Shown here: positions 1 through 10,270 of the stretch, one piece after another
Position numbering within the stretch: the stretch's first letter is position 1
Layout of the letters: the number at the start of each line of letters is the position of its first letter
Assembly: GCA_008508345.1 (NCBI GenBank)
Contig: QNGE01000889.1
Location: forward strand, 124,001-188,000
Length of the DNA stretch: 64,000 bases
Source: Paragonimus westermani
Taxonomy: Eukaryota > Platyhelminthes > Trematoda > Plagiorchiida > Troglotrematidae
Reading direction: 5' to 3'
Program-made: the position numbers and the translations under genes
Notes under the pieces: generated by a model
What the model was told of the DNA's origin: nothing
Database searches by the model: none
What the model saw: only the letters and a program-made list of their open reading frames with translations

Positions 1-1800
1 TATCAAACACATTGTTAACAGGATCCTTGTTAGTCTGTATGACAGCTGAGTTAATTTCGGCTGTAAATAGCTTGGATACGCGATGCGTGTTCTTGTTTCC
101 ATGTCCTCTAGTAATTGTGTCAGACCATGAAATTTATGGTCGCGGAATGAGAGTCCGTCTAAGCTGAACGTTCCTTTTACTGTCAGTCGATGAGAACCAA
201 ATTCACATCGTAATTTACTCCCTTTGTATTCCTCGCTTTGTTTTTGTCTTTCATATAGACGGTCGAGTGTTTGCTTTCACTACAATGTCCGCTCTCCTTC
301 TTTGACGGTTCTAGGCTTGCAGTTCTGAATTTATCTATTCTTTCCTTTTACGCCCAAACTATTCTCTGTAGTTTGAGGTTGAAAATAATCGTTCGAGTAT
401 CGGACACTGTACACCTCCGATTGATTTCTCGTGTTTAACAGGTTTACTTTCTGGGCTGCCTTGGAAGACTTATCGACACATAATTCCGATTTAGCACTAA
501 TGTTCTATAAGAAATGACCACCTTTGATCGATCGGTAGCTTTTCCCAGCGGTGACAAAGTGTTCGCTCTCAGCAACGCAATCCTACGCGTTTGGCCATAT
601 CCCGCCATGATTTCGAATCCACAGTAGAAAGTGGACTGTTTCTTTCGGCACGGGGTTTCGCATTGTTTCCCATGGTTTTTCTAGACGCGTTGACTTTCTC
701 AACAAATGCAATCGTCGGAATTCACACAGTGCCACAACGACTGTCACGGTTGTGTAATGCATCTCTTAGGTTATCTTTTTCGTCAGCTTTGTCGCAAGCA
801 AGAAGGCATAGTGTGCCTCGCCTCTGCGACAGTCAATCTGCATTCTTGCTGGCTAAGTGCAACACTACCATAGTGCAACATGCACACCTCTTCTGCCTGT
901 TCAGTTTGGTGTGTTGGTTACTTTGTCACTACGAACTCAAGTTCGTTTCCTCGCGACATCGATCCACTTCTGGCTGACAGACCGCACGCGCTGTCCACTT
1001 GTCTACTCGCACACACGCAACTAAACAATGTTGGTGATTCTGTTAGGTACAACGGGTTCACGAAGGTCTGTGATACTGAACAGTCGACCCGCCGATTTTA
1101 GATGGCTCAGAGAGTATGGCGAACAGGAATTCTGTTCCAACAGACAACCACTGTACATACATGGCTAGCTACATGTGACTTCTTGTTGCTTTGACCCACA
1201 CTGATGGGTGCTTGTTCTGACGTGTCTTCATCAAAGGCTCACCAAACGGTTCATGGTTTTGGCTCTTTAGTTCCATGTGCAAAGTGGATAAAAGATGATA
1301 CCAGACCGATCAACTTTTGCGTATCACATTCGAATCATACTTCGAATAAGTGAGAGACTCTTTCAAACTTAGTTCGAAACAAGTGATGTAAGCAAAAACC
1401 CGCATCAGAAATGGGCGGAATACACCACTTCGAGGTGAACCATGCTAAACTGCTGACGAGAGCGACATTAGAGGACATCAGAGGAATTTGTGGAAAGTGT
1501 GAAAGCGAAGATCATATGAACGAGAAGATAGCACACTATTGAGTCAGTTATTTTCCCGATAAAGGGAAACTTACATCATGGAGGTTTATATCTTATTTAG
1601 CGATTTAATCTTCTTACCACTCGAATAAGAGCACGTCCACTTTACTGTGAACCTGTCTTTTGTCGTTTTAGTTTTACAAAATTTTCGCGTCGTAAGACAG
1701 CTGTGACTCGGGCTTTCGCATTTCTACTACCCGTGTAACCGATCGCGCCATTTTTTGGCTGTGCTTCTGTGTATTTGTTCAAACACACATATTTACTCAC
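1..1800. other. Non-coding stretch, no gene recognised
   Basis: No convincing coding region or repeat is visible. A 128-codon plus-strand frame at 591-977 has no recognisable domain and no good splice sites and is probably chance. Downstream exons of the minus-strand host gene, which leaves this side with two unpaired codon bases at 1801, should lie here or further left, but I could not pick one. Confidence 0.4.
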
Positions 1801-1990
1801 CTACCCTCTGTCAAATGTGTGTTTTGGCTCATAACTGGCTTAGCAGTTAAGACGGACAAAAATGAACTGACAGTTGTTTTCTGCCGTGGATATTGACGAA
1901 CATTATGTTCATGGTCGTTGATACCAATATATACTGTTGTCTCCCAGTCGCATCGAGGTCGCTCTGTTCTTTCATCGTGGGTGCAGCCAA
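1801..1990 (-). CDS. Internal exon of unidentified minus-strand host gene (exon candidate 7)
   Basis: A 190-nt open segment on the minus strand is bounded by an acceptor (pyrimidine-rich CCTGTCTTTGTAG) just upstream of 1990 and a consensus donor (TAG|GTGAGTAAA) at 1801/1800. It starts at the second codon position and ends with two bases over. The 62 predicted residues include WETTVYIGINDHEHN and SFLSVLTAKPVMSQ; I do not recognise a domain. The nearest upstream exon candidate (11594-11664) ends in phase 0, so at least one exon of matching phase must lie between 2.0 and 11.6 kb. Assignment to the same gene as the other minus-strand exons is inferred from strand and style only. Confidence 0.5.
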
Positions 1991-2597
1991 CTACAAAGAC
2001 AGGTGTTCGATTCACTCAACACAACTGATATCAAAATGTGAAATTAATTTTTGATCATTTTCTGTTGAGTCGCGTTCAATGAATGGTACCTAAATGAAGA
2101 ACACATCAACTTCAACCAGGACTTGGTAGTTAGAAGGAGCATGAGGTTACGTAGTCTTCGATGCTACAAACGGTGGAAGAACACTGTGAGTTCGACCGCG
2201 TTCAAAAGGCAACAGCGTTTATTAGAAATTAGCCTGTTGTGATGATCGAAACTGAAGAGAGCCTACTTTATACTTTCTGTTATAATACCCACATACTTTA
2301 CATCTCATGCGAGAAGTTCGGAGAATATCACCGAGGAATGGTAGTAAAGGCAGGCAGTTAACACACAAACCATGACGAACAGTTTTACAGAGTGAACGTA
2401 GCTTAACTGGTGAGGAAAAACATGAAAGTCACAAATTTGGCGATAAATCGATAAGAACCAAAAATAATAGATGGTTAACGGATTTAGTAAAACGTCCGAC
2501 CTGCTGAAGCAGAAAGAGTGAAAACAGTTTTTGGTCTGTCAACTGTACAAACAGCAAAAAGTGTGTAAACATTTGTAGACTTTTGCATTGACCGATG
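1991..2597. other. Intron-like stretch before LTR element
   Basis: AT-rich sequence with no recognisable coding region; it runs up to the target-site duplication of the LTR retrotransposon. An open minus-strand frame at 2429-2899 overlaps the 5' LTR and has no domain, so I do not call it. Confidence 0.4.
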
Positions 2598-2602
2598 GTT
2601 TT
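2598..2602 (+). repeat. Target-site duplication, left copy (GTTTT)
   Basis: The five bases GTTTT directly precede the 5' LTR and recur directly after the 3' LTR at 6722-6726. A 5-bp duplication is usual for Ty3/gypsy integration and shows that both element ends are original. Confidence 0.85.
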
Positions 2603-2759
2603 TGTGGTGGAGTGCAGCCAATCGTTTACGCCATATTTGCATTGGCCAATCAGATTGTTTGACATTGACCTATATTTATAGTATCGATAACAGACTAGAT
2701 GAGATGTTGTGCGTGGTGTAGTGAATACACATCTTGCTCTGAACCTGACTTGTTCTACA
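2603..2759 (+). repeat. 5' LTR (157 bp)
   Basis: Starts TGTGGTGGAG and ends TTGTTCTACA; matches 6565-6721 at 154 of 157 positions. It contains an ATTGGCCAAT motif at 2641-2650 and a TATA-like stretch at 2671-2680, the usual layout of a U3 promoter. Confidence 0.93.
2641..2680 (+). promoter_or_regulatory. Probable LTR promoter: CCAAT and TATA-like motifs
   Basis: ATTGGCCAATCAG at 2641-2653 carries CCAAT boxes on both strands. TATATTTATA follows at 2671-2680, so transcription would be expected to start near 2700-2710. In the 3' LTR the equivalent TATA-like stretch reads TATATCTATA (6633-6642). Promoter activity is inferred from layout only. Confidence 0.5.
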
Positions 2760-5700
2760 TGGTGACAGAGGTGAAGAACCCGGACTGGATGGGTGTGAGC
2801 CCAATGGCGGGATTGAATCTCCGACCACCGCCCCAGCTGAACATGAATGAGGATGAAGGACTTCCAGAAAGATGGAAAATGTGGAAGTTGCAATTTCAAG
2901 ATTTCCGCACGCTAGCTCGACTGTCGTCAGCCGAGAAGGAGTTTCAGATGGCGATGTTTCGACATGCCATCGGAGAGCAGGCCGTCCGCTGCATTAACAC
3001 ATTTCCGTATGAGGCAGACGAAGACCCAGAAGACTGGGAAAACGTGATGAAGAAATTAGAATGTTATTGTTTGGGATTTACGAACGACACTTTCGAAAGA
3101 TATAAATTTAATTGCCGCGTCCAAGAACCTGGGGAATCCGTAGATCAATTTATTCAAGCTCTGAGATCCATGGCCACAACGTGCGGTTTCTGTAACTGCA
3201 TGCATGACAAACTGATCAAAGATAGGTTAATTATCGGAATGAGAAACGGCAATTTGACCAAGAGAATGTTGAGGGATCCTCAGTTGACGCTCAAACAATG
3301 CACGGACATGTGTCGAAGTGAAGAGGCAGCCGACAGAAAGGCCGAAGCCCTCAAAATTCACTCGACAGAGGATGTCAATCGCGTGATGGTCAAAGAACCA
3401 AGAAACCCTCCAGCAGGCTGCACTTTCTGCGGAAGAACCCATGGCTTCAAGAAAGAACAATGTCCAGCCTGGCGGAAAATTTGCACAAAGTGCGGTAAAG
3501 CGAATCACTTCTCTGTTTGCTGCAAGAGTGGTCCAGGTGTGACAAAGGCAACTCAGCCTAGAAGGTACTCAGTGTGTGCGGTTGGAGTGAACGAACCGCA
3601 CCAGGGTATACGATCTGCCGAAATTGAACTGAATGGGATAACAATAAACTTCCAGGTGGACTCAGGTGCAGGTGTCAATCTCGTCCCTCGGTCCTGCGTC
3701 CCAAACGAACCACTGACGAATACGAACCTCGTGCTTCAGATGTGGAATGGAACAACGGTGACACCTACAGGGAAGTTTACAGCAATCTTACGCAACCCTA
3801 ATAATGACAAACGTATCGAACAAGTTTTGTTTGTGGTCAAAGAAAATTTCCCACCCCTTCTTGGAATTGAAGCAATCGAAGCGCTGGAATTGGTAACATT
3901 TAACTGGGTACATAACGTAACCTCGCCATTGACCAACATGTGTCTAAAATACTCCAGTGTTTTTGATGGTACTTTGGGAACCTTTCCAGGAGTCTGTAAG
4001 TTGAGCATCGATTCAGACGCGAAACCAGTCGTGTTACCCATTCGTCGTTTGCCACTTTCCGTAAAAGAGACATTTGAAAAGGAACTCATACGGCTGACAG
4101 ATCTAGGAGTAATACAGCAAGTAGACGAGCCAACCGATTGGGTTAGTCAGGTCGCTATAGCCAGCAAGAAATCCGGCGAATTGAGAATTTGCATCGACCC
4201 GAAACCATTAAACGCAGCATTAAGAAGGGAGTATTTTCGACTTCCCTTATTGGAAGACATTCTTCCTCAGCTAACCGGCGCTTGTTTTTTTACCAAGGTA
4301 GATTTGTCCTCTGCTTTCTGGCATGTAAAACTGGACGAACAGTCCAGTTTGTTAACGACATTTGGGACACCTTTTGGTCGTTTCCGTTGGCTTCGTCTAC
4401 CGTTCGGATTGAAAGTCTCCAGCGAAATATTCCAAAAACGACTAATCCAAGCGATTGAGAACCTACCCGGTGTCATGTGCATAGCTGACGATGTTTTGAT
4501 CCACGGTCGTACCAAAGTCGAACACGACAAAAATCTGGAACTCTTTTTAGCTAGATGCCAACGGGTTGGCATCAAGCTCAAACAAGAGAAAATCGAATAT
4601 TGTACCAACGAGGTTACTTTCCATGGACACGTTTTATCCAGAGAAGGAATCAAGCCGGATCCAGCAAAAATCGGTGCAATAGTGAATATGGAACACCCAA
4701 GGGATGTGAAAGGTATTGCTCGTTTCAATGGAATGATTAACTACCTGAGTCGATTTCTGCCCTGTTTGGCTCAAATCATGGAGCCCATCAGGCTACTGAC
4801 CCACAAGGATACGCCATGGGTGTGGGGAGAGGAACAGGAGCGGGCGTGGAAACATATCAAGCAACTAATCGTCAAAGCTCCTGTATTACGTTACTATGAT
4901 TCACGTCTGCCGTTAGTGATACAATGTGACAGCAGCCAAAACGGGATTGGAGCAGTTCTCATGCAGAACGGACAGCCGATTGATTTCCGAAGTCGAACCA
5001 TGAGTAGCGCCGAGACCCGATATGCACAAATCGAAAAGGAACTGCTGGCGGTGGTCTTTGCAATGGAAAAATTCAACGATTACACATTTGGGAGAAAAAC
5101 TATCGTCCAAACCGACCATAAACCATTGACAACTATCGTAAAAAAGCCTCTGGATAAGGCGCCACGCCGTTTGCAGGCAATGCTGGTACGCCTACAGAAG
5201 TACAATTTCGAGATCGGATACACTCCTGGAAAGAACATGGTACTGGCGGATACACTATCGCGAGCCCCACTGGCAACAGAAGAAGACAACTGCACCGGAT
5301 ACGAACAAGTACACCTAACGCTCGCGGAATCAGACTCGCGGTTACCACGAATAAGGCAGACGTTTGCCGATGACGAAGAGATGGAGAAGCTCGAAGAGCA
5401 AATCAGAAACGGCTGGCCCGACAACGCACGACAAGTGAGTGAAATCATTCGTCCTTATTTCAAGGTCCGGGATGAGTTGACCACAGAAAACGGTCTTGTG
5501 TTCCGTGGAGAACGGTTGATTATTCCACGAGCTGCCAGAAAACTCACTATGCAAGAAATACATCGTTCGCACCTCGGTGTGCGTAGTTGTACGAGACGCG
5601 CTAAGGATACCGTATACTGGCCAGGCATGACTAGTCATATCAAGGATTTTGTTTCAACCTGTATGGTCTGCAAGCAGTACGGGACTCGACAGCCAAAGGA

Positions 5701-6553
5701 GCCTATGGTGTGCCGCTCAGTCCCCAAGCGACCTTGGCAACACGTAGCGGTTGATCTATTCTCGCATACAGACAAGTCATATCTACTTTTGGTGGACTAT
5801 TTCAGCGACTTTTTTGAAATTGAGAAGTTAAATTCTACATCAGCCGAGGAGATAATCGGCAGGTTGAAAGCCCAATTCGCAAGATATGGCATTCCAGAGT
5901 GTGTGAGATCAGATGGTGGTCCACAATTTTCAGCACAACAGTTTGCGGAATTTGCCGAAAAATGGCGTTTTAAACACGAAGTCTCCAGTCCACACCACAG
6001 TCAGTCTAACGGTAAAGCGGAATCTGCTGTGAAGGAGGCAAAGAAAATAATGAAGAAATGTTCAACAGCCAAAGAAGACGCCTATCTGGCACTGCTAGAA
6101 CACAGAAACACCCCGTCAGCAGACATAGATTTGAGTCCGGCTCAACGGCTCATGGGAAGAAGAACGAGAACACGAATACCACTAGTTGAAGATCGTCTAG
6201 CCCTGCAAACTGTCACGTGGGACACCGTAAGAAAGCGATTGAAACAACGAATGGAACGAGAAAGGCAAGTGTATGACAAAGGGGCTCATGAGCTACCAAG
6301 ATTGGAAGAAGGAGATACCGTTTGGATTCAGCCGTTCGGTATGGGCTCTGACAGATGGGCCCCAAGGATTGTGGAAGGACGAGATGGACAGCGTTCTTAT
6401 GTGGTACGAACAAACCACGGGACATTAAGGAGGAACAGAGTACACCTACGGAAACAGGAAACGACGAACACAAGTTCTGGAGCAGCTGAATTCAGTTCCA
6501 CTGAAGAGAACGAGTTCGTTCTACGAAACCGAAGAATACCGAAGATTCTTTAA
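2699..6553 (+). CDS. gag-pol: Gag-Pol polyprotein of mag-like Ty3/gypsy retrotransposon
   Basis: A single 1284-codon frame encodes Gag, protease, reverse transcriptase, RNase H and integrase, which copy the element's RNA into DNA and insert it. Gag occupies about residues 36-290. Its two zinc knuckles are C241-X2-C-X3-H-X6-C255 and C262-X2-C-X4-H-X4-C275. The protease motif DSGAG is at 321-325. In RT, KVDLSSAF carries D535, LPFGLK is at 567, and the catalytic box is IADD at 595-598 (first position Ile; both Asp present). RNase H has D744, E779 and D806. Integrase has an HHCC finger (H955, H958, C988, C991) and the DDE triad D1019-D1072-E1108 with the usual 35-residue spacing. The first ATG (2699) lies inside the LTR, near the predicted transcript start; ATGs at 2759, 2789 or 2804 may be the real start, and 2804 fits Gag best. 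No frameshift separates gag from pol. Confidence 0.93.
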   Translation: MRCCAWCSEYTSCSEPDLFYMVTEVKNPDWMGVSPMAGLNLRPPPQLNMNEDEGLPERWKMWKLQFQDFRTLARLSSAEKEFQMAMFRHAIGEQAVRCINTFPYEADEDPEDWENVMKKLECYCLGFTNDTFERYKFNCRVQEPGESVDQFIQALRSMATTCGFCNCMHDKLIKDRLIIGMRNGNLTKRMLRDPQLTLKQCTDMCRSEEAADRKAEALKIHSTEDVNRVMVKEPRNPPAGCTFCGRTHGFKKEQCPAWRKICTKCGKANHFSVCCKSGPGVTKATQPRRYSVCAVGVNEPHQGIRSAEIELNGITINFQVDSGAGVNLVPRSCVPNEPLTNTNLVLQMWNGTTVTPTGKFTAILRNPNNDKRIEQVLFVVKENFPPLLGIEAIEALELVTFNWVHNVTSPLTNMCLKYSSVFDGTLGTFPGVCKLSIDSDAKPVVLPIRRLPLSVKETFEKELIRLTDLGVIQQVDEPTDWVSQVAIASKKSGELRICIDPKPLNAALRREYFRLPLLEDILPQLTGACFFTKVDLSSAFWHVKLDEQSSLLTTFGTPFGRFRWLRLPFGLKVSSEIFQKRLIQAIENLPGVMCIADDVLIHGRTKVEHDKNLELFLARCQRVGIKLKQEKIEYCTNEVTFHGHVLSREGIKPDPAKIGAIVNMEHPRDVKGIARFNGMINYLSRFLPCLAQIMEPIRLLTHKDTPWVWGEEQERAWKHIKQLIVKAPVLRYYDSRLPLVIQCDSSQNGIGAVLMQNGQPIDFRSRTMSSAETRYAQIEKELLAVVFAMEKFNDYTFGRKTIVQTDHKPLTTIVKKPLDKAPRRLQAMLVRLQKYNFEIGYTPGKNMVLADTLSRAPLATEEDNCTGYEQVHLTLAESDSRLPRIRQTFADDEEMEKLEEQIRNGWPDNARQVSEIIRPYFKVRDELTTENGLVFRGERLIIPRAARKLTMQEIHRSHLGVRSCTRRAKDTVYWPGMTSHIKDFVSTCMVCKQYGTRQPKEPMVCRSVPKRPWQHVAVDLFSHTDKSYLLLVDYFSDFFEIEKLNSTSAEEIIGRLKAQFARYGIPECVRSDGGPQFSAQQFAEFAEKWRFKHEVSSPHHSQSNGKAESAVKEAKKIMKKCSTAKEDAYLALLEHRNTPSADIDLSPAQRLMGRRTRTRIPLVEDRLALQTVTWDTVRKRLKQRMERERQVYDKGAHELPRLEEGDTVWIQPFGMGSDRWAPRIVEGRDGQRSYVVRTNHGTLRRNRVHLRKQETTNTSSGAAEFSSTEENEFVLRNRRIPKIL
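2760..2776 (+). promoter_or_regulatory. Primer-binding-site-like sequence
   Basis: TGGTGACAGAGGTGAAG abuts the 5' LTR. Minus-strand primer sites normally begin TGG, complementary to the CCA end of a tRNA, and sit at this place. I cannot say which tRNA it would pair with. Confidence 0.65.
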
Positions 6554-6564
6554 AAAGGGAAGGA
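6552..6564 (+). promoter_or_regulatory. Polypurine tract (plus-strand primer)
   Basis: AAAAAGGGAAGGA is an unbroken 13-base purine run ending exactly where the 3' LTR begins. It overlaps the last two bases of the Gag-Pol stop codon. This is the expected position of the plus-strand DNA primer. Confidence 0.85.
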
Positions 6565-6721
6565 TGTGGTGGAGAGCAGCCAATCGTGTACGCCATATTT
6601 GCATTGGCCAATCAGATTGTTTGACATTGACCTATATCTATAGTATCGATAACAGACTAGATGAGATGTTGTGCGTGGTGTAGTGAATACACATCTTGCT
6701 CTGAACCTGACTTGTTCTACA
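6565..6721 (+). repeat. 3' LTR (157 bp)
   Basis: Same ends and length as the 5' LTR, with three substitutions. One of them changes the TATA-like stretch. Confidence 0.93.
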
Positions 6722-6726
6722 GTTTT
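6722..6726 (+). repeat. Target-site duplication, right copy (GTTTT)
   Basis: Identical to the five bases at 2598-2602. Confidence 0.85.
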
Positions 6727-7289
6727 CATTCCATTTCGTTGCTTTCGTTAATTCGTTCCGTAAAATTGTAGCTTTACGTTTGTACGTAGAACTTGAAACT
6801 TAAATAACAGTTATTAGCCAAGGTGAACAGATTAGCATTTGTATTGACCAACGATCATGCGGCTCTTCTGAAGAACCCCGCTACGATTATGTTTTCCCAC
6901 CTGTCCATTCTTCACGTCTGCAATACGAACTCAGTGGGACTTTCTTCAAGGTCATCTGATCCGTTCCTTTTCGAGTGTTAATTACTGTATTCGAAGGTTC
7001 TACATACTTCGCACTTGGCGTGCTTTTGCGTGTCGTTAACTAGACTGGAGCCCAATTCAAGTAATTTTCTTTATTTTCTTGTTTCCTACCGTTGGTCCCA
7101 TACCAAGCTGGAGCTAACTGCTTATCACATTTCTAAGAATTACTGGAGCTACACCGTTAGTTTCCAAACCCTACTCTGCTCAGTTCGATATTCGTTGGAA
7201 CTAAGTTTCGATTGCTCTTCTGGAAAGGTGCTGTAAATTGCTAACGGACAAATGTGGAGCACATACCCACTTGTGCATTGCCAATAAAT
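6727..7289. other. Unassigned spacer
   Basis: Between the LTR element and the 3' end of an RTE remnant. I see no gene or recognisable repeat. Confidence 0.4.
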
Positions 7290-7593
7290 TCCACCGGGAG
7301 ATATTCTGCATAAGATTAAGATGTCTACATCTTGCAAACAAACGAGTGAACTGCAAGCGAATGTAGGACGTCATCGGCAAGATAGCTTCCTCATGACTTT
7401 GACCACGCGTCATTAAATGCAGTCACTTCACAAACCACTCGGCCAAACAACGACAACATTTAAGCCACTGAGTTCAATTAGCCGCCATCTCACCTAAAGT
7501 CTCCAGCTGCCGATTTCGTGAGTAACGAGATCCCTGCCTGGGAGCAGAACCCGACCTACAGTGACCAACTTTTTGGTGAACAACCTCATTTCT

Positions 7594-9245
7594 CTACGCC
7601 CGGCCATCATTTGTCCACCTCGTACCTTCCACCAGTCGGCCGCAGCGTCGGCAAAGTACTCGGAATGGCAGAAAACTAGCGGGCATCCTTAATACATGAC
7701 CTAACCAATTAAGTCTATGCAGATATAAGTATTGAACAAAAGAACTCGTCTGACACTCAGTGCCAAACGTCCGCTTCTCATCCTTCTCGTTATTCGCCGG
7801 TGCCACCCGATATCAGCAACTGAAGGTAGACACCGGCGGTCGAGTATCAGGAGACGGTTCACGTCTTCTATCGGCAGTAGCCAATTTTCGCTGCCGTAAA
7901 GTAATACAGCCCTCACTGACATCCTATATACGCGACACTTGAGCTTCACAAAAGATATTTCTCTGTTGACAGAGGCGCCTCAGATTGGTGAATACCACCC
8001 TAACCTTAGGCATACGCGATTCTAATCCATTCTCTACAGCGCCGCCGGCGCTGACGCAGCATCTCAAGTACACAAATCGGTCAGCAACCTCCAGGACTTC
8101 ACTAGTCGATAGTAAATCACAGAATTCCTGTAATCACTTCGGATTTTGAGGCCTCAAAGCGTATTCCGAAATATTTAGAAAAGCGCATCCAACATTGTGT
8201 TGTTTGAAAATTGTCGGCAATCAACATCTTCTCTTCAGCATGATTATGATCGGTCAGCCTTCAACCCGGAAGGAGGTACACACCGGTATCTAGCGATTGT
8301 CGCAGAAAATCTTCGATCATTTCATCTATGACAAAATTGAACAAAAATGGTGAAACTGATCAGCCTTGGTGTACGCCCCTCCTGGTGCTGAAACTATCAG
8401 ACAGTTCACCGTAAACCCTAACCTGAGTTGAAGTATGAGAATAAAGCCCCAACAGAATTTTACACACTTGGTCAGTATACCCCGGAGTTTAAATGACTAC
8501 AAAAGTGTAGATCGATCCACTGAATATAATGCAACTTTATAGTCGAGAAATACGGCGACTTTTGGCCCACGGTATATATGAGGCTGCACCAGAATTGGAC
8601 GAAGAGTGCAAATTTTATCAATACAACCCTGCCTGTTCTTCCGTAATGTTTGCCTCCCGACCTGCAGTGAGTCGACGAATTACGACGGATGCCAAAATGC
8701 TAGGAATGACTGGGGTCAAGCAAACTCCTTTCTGGTCTTCGCAAGAGCCCCTGACACCTTCCGTGAATATGAGAACGAATATAGAGTGACCTCAGCATGC
8801 AGCGATGATCCGCGTTGTCCACATAGGTTGAAACAACTGAATCAAGACCTCCACTAACGCCTCCCCACCTGAAAAGTGTCGGCACCATATAATTTGGGTC
8901 AACAGTCTGATAAAATCTGACAGCCGAAATGCAATTGCTGACTTCAGCCTCAGTGGGTGGTTCCAATTCTACCGACCAGGATGCTACACTATAAATTCGC
9001 GGCAGCAACATAGCAGAAGCAGGAGGTCAGCTAAATTAACCCCCAGATTGTTCCGCCTACCACTCTAACCTTCTGAACTTATTATAGATCAATGTGTCAT
9101 CTGTCTCGTTGACAGGTTCATTGGTAGACGGTCGCCGTGGGCCAGTAGCAGGGATAAGCTTGAAAAGCCTGCTCATGTGTCCTGATGTAAAAGCGTTCTC
9201 CACTTCTTTAACTTCCTCCATTAACCAAGCCTCACAAACATCCAT
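7594..9245 (-). pseudogene. RTE-like reverse transcriptase remnant (copy 1)
   Basis: Frame fragments read in order: LFKLIPATGPRR with IYNKFRRLEW (about 9200-9060), EPPTEAEVSNCISAV (about 8980-8930), then the fingers/palm region with many stops. A short block reading GVYLLPG then HAEE (about 8230-8285) stands where sister copies read GVDLLPG and (Y)ADD. The C-terminal block SVRAVLLYGSENW with HRLNWLGHVLRMP follows at 7950-7690. The catalytic Tyr-Ala-Asp-Asp has therefore become His-Ala-Glu-Glu. No start codon or uninterrupted frame survives. Confidence 0.75.
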
Positions 9246-9741
9246 CAGGCTATGTTGTTATACGAACTACCAGGAGGAATGCTCCATCTGGCTTTTAAAA
9301 ACTCCAGCGATTTCTCCGAGATTCAATATCTGTTCAGTCCATGCAACCTCGTGACGCATGTTACCGTACCTGCTTTTCAAAACATTTGTGAGATTTGAGT
9401 CCAGCACCCATAAGGATATTCGGAGTGAGAACTAATAAGGCGGCTTTCTAAGCTGGTTTGGTACTTATGCTTTACCGATGGTAAAGCCAGTTTCTCAACA
9501 GCCAGTCGTTGCTGTCGGTAGGGTCGTTGCCCAGCAAAAGTCAGAACAAAACGACAACGTACCAAGTCACGTACGTCCTCCAATAAGAACGACAGTCTTG
9601 AATGGAACCGCGCCACCTATAACTAACGGCTACGTCGGCTTTTTGAGCCCAGACCTCATTTAGACAGCGATGGCGCCAAATATCAAAATGACACACACGA
9701 TGCCTAAAACTGGTGCTGGCTAAAAAAATAGCTCAACACAG

Positions 9742-10270
9742 CTACAACAGTTGTTTGCCATTATCCGAATGATGTGGTGTTATCCCAAACCTGCCACTTA
9801 AACAATACTCCGATTCACCAAGACGACCGAACTGGGCGCTCATACCTCTGACCAGAATGCCTATATCAGAACCATGTGTCGATCGAAGGAGAGCGGTCAG
9901 ATCCGAATAAACAACGTCCTTAATGCCAACGTCACTACAGTCCGCTGGAGCGTAAGTAGACACAACGAAAAGATTTCTGACGGTTTTGGTCTGCAGCTGA
10001 CCTTTACAGAACCCGCCAAGCAAACGGCGCAGTCCCTGTTAACAGGAATCCAGACTATTAATGCAGCTGCAGCCGTCATCCTGAAGATTACGCCTACTCC
10101 AGCTTGACCGGCAGCAGCGGCTGTGGAACCACCCGAAGTGTGTTACCAGTATCGAGTAAGACAGTTCTGGTGCAGTTGGTTCCATACGCCGACTGTTATT
10201 GTGCGAGAGTGGCCTTTTGACCTACCTGGTTTATAGTGCGAACGTTCAAAGCGCCTATATTAATTTGCAT
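9742..10270 (-). pseudogene. RTE-like AP-type endonuclease remnant (copy 1)
   Basis: An ATG at 10268-10270 opens a short frame containing NIGALNVRTINQVGQK, the usual start of an apurinic-type retroelement endonuclease (catalytic Asn in NVRT). After a frameshift comes LFVVSTYAPADCSDVGIKD, the conserved YAP block. Where the family has a G-D-F-N catalytic box, this copy reads RGMSAQ, so the active-site Asp and Asn are gone. The endonuclease would nick target DNA for target-primed reverse transcription; this one cannot. Confidence 0.75.

Larger units (their letters stand above)
2603..6721 (+). mobile_element. Complete Ty3/gypsy LTR retrotransposon, mag/K02A2.6-like clade
   Basis: A 4,119-bp element has two 157-bp LTRs that begin TG and end CA, a GTTTT target duplication on both sides, a primer-binding-like sequence right after the 5' LTR, a polypurine tract right before the 3' LTR, and one long Gag-Pol frame. 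The LTRs differ at three of 157 positions by eye (2613/6575 T/A, 2625/6587 T/G, 2675/6637 T/C), so the insertion is fairly recent. Domain order Gag-PR-RT-RNaseH-IN is that of Ty3/gypsy. The two zinc knuckles and short LTRs resemble the mag/K02A2.6 group, an assignment made from memory of the family. There is no env frame. It lies antisense to the host gene, probably within an intron. Confidence 0.95.
7290..10270 (-). mobile_element. Near full-length, degenerate RTE-like LINE (copy 1)
   Basis: About 2.95 kb on the minus strand holds, in element order, an endonuclease (about 10270-9740), a linker (about 9620-9060), reverse transcriptase (about 9010-7950), an RT C-terminal region (7950-7594) and part of the 3' UTR (to about 7290). 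The pieces lie in different frames with many stops, so the copy is dead. The 3' UTR matches the copies at 16.0, 38.6 and 52.1 kb. The RTE assignment rests on RT sequence style and on the ATG-repeat tails of sister copies. The 3' tail is missing here. It lies in the sense orientation of the host gene. Confidence 0.8.

Noticed and set aside
591..977. 128-codon plus frame near the left end
   Set aside because: No recognisable domain, no convincing start or splice context, composition like random sequence.
2429..2899. 156-codon minus frame overlapping the 5' LTR and start of gag
   Set aside because: Antisense shadow of the LTR element; no domain and no splice sites.
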